NCBI GenBank assembly: GCA_017165825.1
Contig: CM029377.1
Location: 25,801,981-25,865,980, forward strand
Length of the DNA: 64,000 nt
Direction: 5' to 3'
From: Hepsetus odoe
Lineage: Eukaryota > Chordata > Actinopteri > Characiformes > Hepsetidae
In this document: positions 58,395 to 64,000 of the stretch, one piece after another
Position numbering within the stretch: the stretch's first letter is position 1
Layout: each line of letters starts with the position of its first letter
Position numbers and translations under genes: made by a program
The notes under the pieces: generated by a model
Databases searched by the model: none
Told to the model about the DNA's origin: nothing
What the model saw: only the letters and a program-made list of their open reading frames with translations

Positions 58395-61300
58395 GCTGGG
58401 ATGGATTCATCGGGGTAGTGGTGGTCTGGTGTTTAGGGAGTTGGCTCCAGGATAACAAGGTCATGGGTTTGAATCCCATAACAGTAGGTTGCCTTGAGGT
58501 AACCTTGAGCAAGGTTCCGTCCCCATCACTGCTCCCTGTGTCCTTTAATCGCTGCCTTCTGCTGCAAGTGTGTGTATGGGGGGGAAGCAGAGGTTGAATT
58601 TAGTTGCTTCACAATGACAGGAATAGTCACTTTCAGTTGCTTTCACTGTTTTAGGAATGCTCCATTAATGGATTAGGAGTAGCTCATTACAGTACTAATG
58701 TTCAGCAGCTGTGAAATAAAGAAACAGCCCGTAACACTGCACACATCAGATTAATGTTGATTGAAATGATGTGCTGTTAAATAGACTTCAAAGAAGCCTG
58801 TTGAGGTAAAGGAATGCGTGTTTCCAGATCACGGACCGTTCGTGTTAAATAATCATGATCTCAAATTAATCAGCATTGTTTTTTTTTGCCCTAATTTAGC
58901 AGCCCTAAACTGAGGTCCAGCACGAGTTAAACGTCAACATTTCTGGTCCAAAGTTTAATCCACTGGCCCAGGGTCTGACCGTTTGGACCATGTGCAGTTG
59001 ACCCGGGTGTATCTCCTCTGAATCTAGGACTTTGCGAGCAGATCTGTTCTCCATTAGGTTCAGCAACAGCACGTGAACAAAAAGACCACTCCAGTGAACA
59101 ATACTGCCTTATTGTGCGGGAATGGCCTTTTGTCATGAAGCAGCCCCAGGCGCATGTTCTGACTGAATAATTCATGCTGGAGAAACTGAATTGCTGCCTT
59201 GATCTTTCATGTCATCCTGCTCAGCGGGAGAGGAACGAGTATATAAGCAATCCAGCAGTTGTATTCTATAGTAAGAAATGCTGGAATTGTGCAGACGGCT
59301 GCTCCTACAAATTCAAAGTGTTTGGGATAAGTAGAAAGAAAAGCTCAATGATACAGAGCCCAGACTTGGAGTGTTGCACCAGGACTTGCCCCGTATAAGG
59401 CAACTCAGGAATTGTCAGGAAGTTACTCATCTCTGCCAGGACTTGCCCTCAGTTAAGGCGGTGTGTTTCTTCTTATTATTATCGTATTACTTCGTTCAGG
59501 CGGGATACCAAGTGAATGCGGTGTGTACCTGCCCTGGCATGATTTTCAATGGCTTATTTGGTTTCCTCATAGCCTAAATATTAGAATAATATTTAAGGCT
59601 TTAAAAATCGGACTTGACCACGTCTTCTTAGAACTCTTAAAATCATGACCAAGTTCATTTACAGAGACGTGTACCCACTTTTTAACATAGAAACTAGGCA
59701 GTGGGAATACTATCTTTATGAAGACATTGCTGTGCCCTCCCAAAAGCTCTGGGCCCCAAATTATAAACTTTAGATTAAAGGAAACTGCAATGTGTGGTGA
59801 GGAAGTTAAAATAGTTTCTACATTCTTGTCATATTAGTTTAATGAGATCAGAGCTCAAAGCTTGTCCTGCCATCATTCCTAATTCTGCAAACACAAAGTA
59901 TTTGTAGTTGTTTCTTCTCAGTGACTGTAACAAAGTGGAAAGTAACAAAGCCAATGCCCCTAAAAAGACTGATGTGAGAAGAGATTATAAATGGAAGTGT
60001 GATTTCTTTTGTCCCGTGCAAATGTAGTAAAAATATGTGATTGCTATTTTGTGTTTCTCTTGCTAGCAAAATATCCAGAGATAAAGTCTCTGATGGGACC
60101 TGACCCACGGCTGAAATGGATTGTCTGTATGATGGTTGGAGTTCAGTTCCTGGCCTTCTACCTTGTTAAGGATTTGGACTGGAAATGGGTGCTGTTTTGG
60201 ACATATGTGTTTGGGAGTTGCATAAATCACTCCATGACATTAGCCATTCATGAAATTTCCCACAACACAGCGTTTGGCAACAACCGTGCCAAGTGGAACC
60301 GCTGGTTCGCCGTCTTCGCCAACCTCCCTATTGGCTTGCCTTACTCTGCCTCCTTCAAGCGGTACCACCTTGACCACCACCGGTATTTAGGTGGCGATGG
60401 CGTGGACGTGGACATCCCCACCGACTTCGAGGGCTGGTTCTTCTGCACTCGCTTACGCAAGTTTGTTTGGATTATTCTGCAGCCGCTCTTCTATGCCATA
60501 AGGCCTCTCTGCATCAACCCAAAGCCCATCAGCCAGCTGGAGCTGCTCAATGTGACTGTTCAGTTCACCTTCAATGCTTTCCTCTACTGGCTTTGGGGGT
60601 CCAAGCCTGTGGTCTACATGCTGGCTGGCTCCATGTTGGGCATGGGGCTTCATCCCATCTCTGGACACTTTATTGCAGAGCATTACATGTTCCTTAAAGG
60701 CCATGAGACCTATTCTTACTACGGATCTCTTAACCTGCTTACTTTTAATGTGGGCTACCACAACGAACATCATGACTTCCCCAGCATCCCTGGAAGAAGG
60801 CTGCCTCTGGTAAGATGCAAATTTGTATAGTTGGTGTTAATGCTAGGCTTGGTGAATCCTTTAGCTCTTGATCGCAGTACTGTGAAGAGAGTTTTAAGTT
60901 GATAACAATAGCCATTAAACTTTTTTTTTTTTTTTTTTTTTTTTTTGAGTCGGGAATCAAGTTGTTTATTTTAATGTATTTGACATCACAGTCCATTTAA
61001 GATCAAAGAATGAAAATCAGTATTGGTGGCCTAAAACAGGGCACTATAGATCAATCACTTTAGCTGAAAAAACGGGACTTCTGCTCATCTGCTGAAATTG
61101 CTCAATCAGTGACTGGTCAGGATCATCACTTTTAACGTGTCCCACTGCATTGTCAATTATCCATCCATCCATCCATTATCTGCCGCTTTGTCCCAAACGG
61201 GAGGGTGCTGGTGTCCAAGCCAGCGCACACAGGGCGAGGACGGGGGACGCACCCTGGACAGCCCATCGCAGGGAGGAGCGGGACGGGGACGGCACCTTGC

Positions 61301-62123
61301 TCAAGGGTACCTCAGGGCAACCCACCGAGAAGGCCAACACCCTACCCACTAGGCCACCGCTGCCCCGCGTTGTCAATCAGTAAATGTGAAATCAAGTGTG
61401 AAGAAGACTTTGACCAGTGGCCTTTACTCTGCATTTTGCCTAATGGAAAGTAATTCTTTTGAAAAACAAGCTGCATTGGCATCAGGAGTAAAGGCATTTG
61501 ATGCTTTAATGAGCCCTTTTTGAGGTAGAGCAGATGTTTGGTTTGTTGTTTAGCCAAAGACTATAAGCAGCCTTCAGAGTCAACAGGGTCTGTTTTCACA
61601 AACCACATCAGGAGTAGCAGTGTCGATCTAGAATATGCTATTGTGGCAACAATTCCAAAACACAGAGTCCCTTCAGCCCTGCTGTTGTCTTAACTGGGTA
61701 TTACTAACAGTTTTGTTCAGTTTCATAGCTCGCATTACAGTTAATGACTACGTCCAGAATTAAACAGAAAATATACAACTTCAGGTTAGAAGTGACATTT
61801 TTGTCTTTCTAAGTAGAAAAGGACAGAGAAAGCCAGGAAAGTTTCAGTGACTTTTTAAAAAGCTGAACTTTATTTCAGAATGAAATAGTGGTAAAAATTG
61901 TTGCAATATGATGTGTTAATATCACCCTAACCTTAAGTGTTTGATTAAAGTTAAAAATCTTTTTCTTTCCAAATAGGTGAAAAAAATAGCATCCGAGTAT
62001 TATGACAACCTGCCCTGCTACACGTCATGGGTGAAGGTTCTGTACGACTTCATCATGGATGACACACTGAGCCCTTACTCCCGTGTGAAGAGGAAGCTGA
62101 AGGGAGAGGTCAAGCTCGAGTGA
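57676..62123 (+). CDS. degs1: Sphingolipid delta(4)-desaturase DES1, complete
   Basis: Exons 57676-57757, 60067-60809, 61977-62123; phases 1 and 0; 323 codons plus stop, the same length as human DEGS1. It converts dihydroceramide to ceramide in the endoplasmic reticulum membrane using NADH, cytochrome b5 and O2. Seen: an N-terminal MGNRV in which Gly2 fits the known myristoylation site; the conserved DFEWVYTDQPHADRR segment; hydrophobic membrane segments; and the three di-iron histidine boxes HEISH (89-93), HLDHH (about 128-132) and HNEHH (about 259-263). FEGWFFC and HPISGHFIAEHYMFLKG are family hallmarks. No truncation or lost catalytic residue. The gene follows fbxo28 in the same direction, as in mammals, with an endogenous retrovirus and many SINEs between. 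Likely DEGS1 and not DEGS2, by the KYPEIKSLM start of exon 2. Confidence 0.97.
57758..60066 (+). other. degs1: degs1 intron 1
   Basis: Starts at donor GTGAGC in CpG-rich DNA and contains a (TG)n run (58356-58391), a SINE-A (58411-58647) and otherwise unassigned sequence. The acceptor is TTGCTAG. Confidence 0.7.
58411..58647 (+). repeat. SINE-A copy
   Basis: GTGGTGGTCTGGTGTTTAGG head, B box ATGGGTTTGAATCCCAT, core and tail ending TTTCAGTTGCTTTCACT. It lies in degs1 intron 1, close to a (TG)n tract. Confidence 0.8.
61158..61367 (-). repeat. Chimeric repeat: CCAT-rich fish repeat joined to a SINE-A
   Basis: ATCCATCCATCCATCCATTA and TGTCCAAGCCAGCGCACACA come from a different fish repeat. GGCACCTTGCTCAAGGGTAC to CTAGGCCACCGCTGCCCC is the head-side half of SINE-A in minus orientation. 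It lies in degs1 intron 2. Confidence 0.6.
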
Positions 62124-63890
62124 GCTGCAGCAAAGCTTCACTGAGCAAAAGTGGAGACCGCTATTGCTGACCCCCTCACACTGTAGAATGCTTATGCAGA
62201 GTAATGCAGTTACACACCAAGTTACCAAGTGTGAGTGAAAAGACTTTTTGCGTTTTTTTTTTTGTTTCGTTCTTCTTTTTCTTTTTTTGTGTGCATGAGT
62301 CAACGAGAGTGCAGTTGGGAAAGGAAAAAAAACATTCCTCATTTATTTAAATCCAAAAATTGTTTTTTAGTCCAGTTTACAGGTACACATCAGTCTTTTT
62401 TCCCCTCCCGAGGTGTTTCACTGCACATTTTAATTCAGCCCCATTTTTAACCAGTCATTTTAGAGTGATCTTTTTATAGAACCGTCCTTAAAATGGTCAA
62501 TCTAGTTCTAAAGTCAAGAAGCTCATGCTCCGTCTAGGCTCAAAAGTCTCTGGCTTTTAGCCAACCGTGTATCAGCTGTCTTCATCCTCATACCACTGCT
62601 CATCACGGTATCTTTAAGGCTTTAAGGTAAATTTTCACTTTTTTGTCTGTATGACTACCATGTAGAGTGTTCCTGAAGGTGTGGTCAAACACTTATGGTT
62701 GTTTGACTGATAGCTTATCACGATCATTAAGCAGTAACTCGTTTGACCTTGCTTGCAAAATGCAGTGCGTGTTCAGTTGGAGCACAGATGAAGTACACTT
62801 GGGTTGAAACTCCGGAACGAAACAAAACGTAATTTAGAACGATCGCTCTGCTTTCCCAGCAGATGGCTTGCCAGTAGGGTGAGGGGTTGGAAAAATGTTA
62901 CAACTTAGGACACTTTAGCTTAGCTTATATTTATCATTATAAGCATTTAAGCAAGATTTTTCTACAAAATAATGATTGCAGAGTATCTTCAGAAATCAGC
63001 AAGAGTATTGGAGTATCTCTCTTTTGGACTGAGGATTGTGCCTTTGTTGATGACATGAAATCACTGTTGTGTAGTTGTTTCTGGTACATGGTGATCAAAC
63101 TTTCTTACAAGCATATCAAACCTGTTTTCTTATTCTGAAAGCTCCCTGGGTGCGCTCTTAAGGAGCACCTAGGAGATTTTTTAACATTGCTGAGAAGCAG
63201 CAACAGCAATTTATGTCTGTTCTGCGTTCGAGATTAATAACTGGTGTAATTCTGAAGGGTGGGGTTACCAGGTCGTAGCAGTTTTACTTTTAGTTTTGAC
63301 AATGGATGGATTTCAAGCATAGTTTTCATATTCTGTGGTAAAATGTAAGCTAGATTCAAGTGTAACTTTCCAGTCAGTAAAAACTTTGGCATCTCCAGTT
63401 TTTTTTTTAACACTTTGATCTGTTTTTCTGCAAATGATACTCAAAAGCCAATGTACTCCTGAGTTCATGCTTCTCTCTTTAAACTAACAGTCTCAGTCTT
63501 GAACCTTTCATGTGCGTCCTTAACATTTCCAGAATGGCCAGACCCAAGTCCAGCCTGCTTTCCAAAGGTGCTTTATCTCCAGTAAAGCAAGGTCAACGGT
63601 GTCGTACAGATTAAGATAGCATCTGACAAAGATGAACTGAGTTTAGAAGGTAAAGCCAACTACCCTAAACTTCAAGCTGGTAGCAGCTGGTCTGTTTTCT
63701 CCAAAAATGAAATAATGAAGTCGCTGCTGGAGAACCTGTATCAGTATTAAAATCAGCAAGGACAAAACTTGTTGGAAATTAAAAAAATAATAATAATAAA
63801 AGTAACACTGGTAACATGATGGCTCTGTAATTTCTTCCATTCCTCCTCTGTCTTAATGCTTTTCTGCATTTTAATAAATCATTTCAGCCT
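62124..63890 (+). terminator. degs1: degs1 3' UTR with poly(A) signals
   Basis: No further coding signal. AATAAA at 63873-63878 and 63963-63968 are the likely cleavage signals, giving a 3' UTR of about 1.75 kb. It contains T-rich runs near 62248-62290. The precise end is inferred. Confidence 0.6.
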
Positions 63891-64000
63891 ATATGTTGTC
63901 CTTTAATGATTTTCCGTTGTACACTATGAGTAGTCGTTCCAGACCAAAAGTTTTATTTAAATAATAAAACTTATAGCAAGAACTTAAATCCATTTTTATT

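Overview
The window is vertebrate nuclear DNA, almost certainly from a ray-finned (teleost) fish. It holds intron-containing genes with GT-AG splice sites, and the gaps are full of fish-type repeats: tRNA-derived SINEs, Tc1-like DNA transposon relics, LINE 3' ends, an endogenous retrovirus and many (TG)n/(AC)n microsatellites. The repeat set makes me lean towards an otophysan (catfish, characin or electric-eel group), but this is an impression and not a measurement.

Four protein-coding genes are recognised and their exons joined by reading frame and splice phase. (1) eys, + strand, 5972-21697: only the last seven coding exons, carrying laminin-G and EGF-like domains; the 5' part lies left of the window. 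(2) phf3, - strand, 33023-24898: a complete 15-coding-exon gene of 1,707 codons with PHD finger, TFIIS-like, SPOC and RS-rich segments, plus a probable non-coding first exon ending at 35134. eys and phf3 converge tail to tail. (3) fbxo28, + strand, 38029-44347: five exons, 368 codons. (4) degs1, + strand, 57676-62123: three exons, 323 codons, all three desaturase histidine boxes intact. fbxo28 and degs1 lie in tandem. phf3 and fbxo28 are head to head, about 2.9 kb apart, across GC-rich promoter DNA.

Layout: 1-5971 is eys intron or upstream DNA with repeats; 5972-21697 eys exons and introns; 21.7-24.4 kb the eys 3' UTR, a LINE relic and the phf3 3' UTR; 24.9-33.0 kb phf3; 33.0-38.0 kb promoters, a degenerate TTAGG-like tract and a transposon copy; 38.0-46.9 kb fbxo28 and its 3' UTR; 47.3-53.3 kb a LINE scrap followed by a badly decayed endogenous retrovirus; 53.3-57.5 kb a cluster of SINEs; 57.5-64 kb degs1.

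The genes do not form a pathway. Eys is an extracellular photoreceptor protein, Phf3 binds RNA polymerase II, Fbxo28 is an SCF ubiquitin-ligase receptor and Degs1 makes ceramide. I found no convincing new biological system. The observations most worth following are UG-rich tracts in place of normal polypyrimidine tracts at two eys acceptors, a SINE inserted in another SINE with a visible target duplication, a SINE with its middle inverted, two SINE families that share a core but have different tails, and a retroviral copy whose gag is joined in frame to reverse transcriptase by a large deletion.
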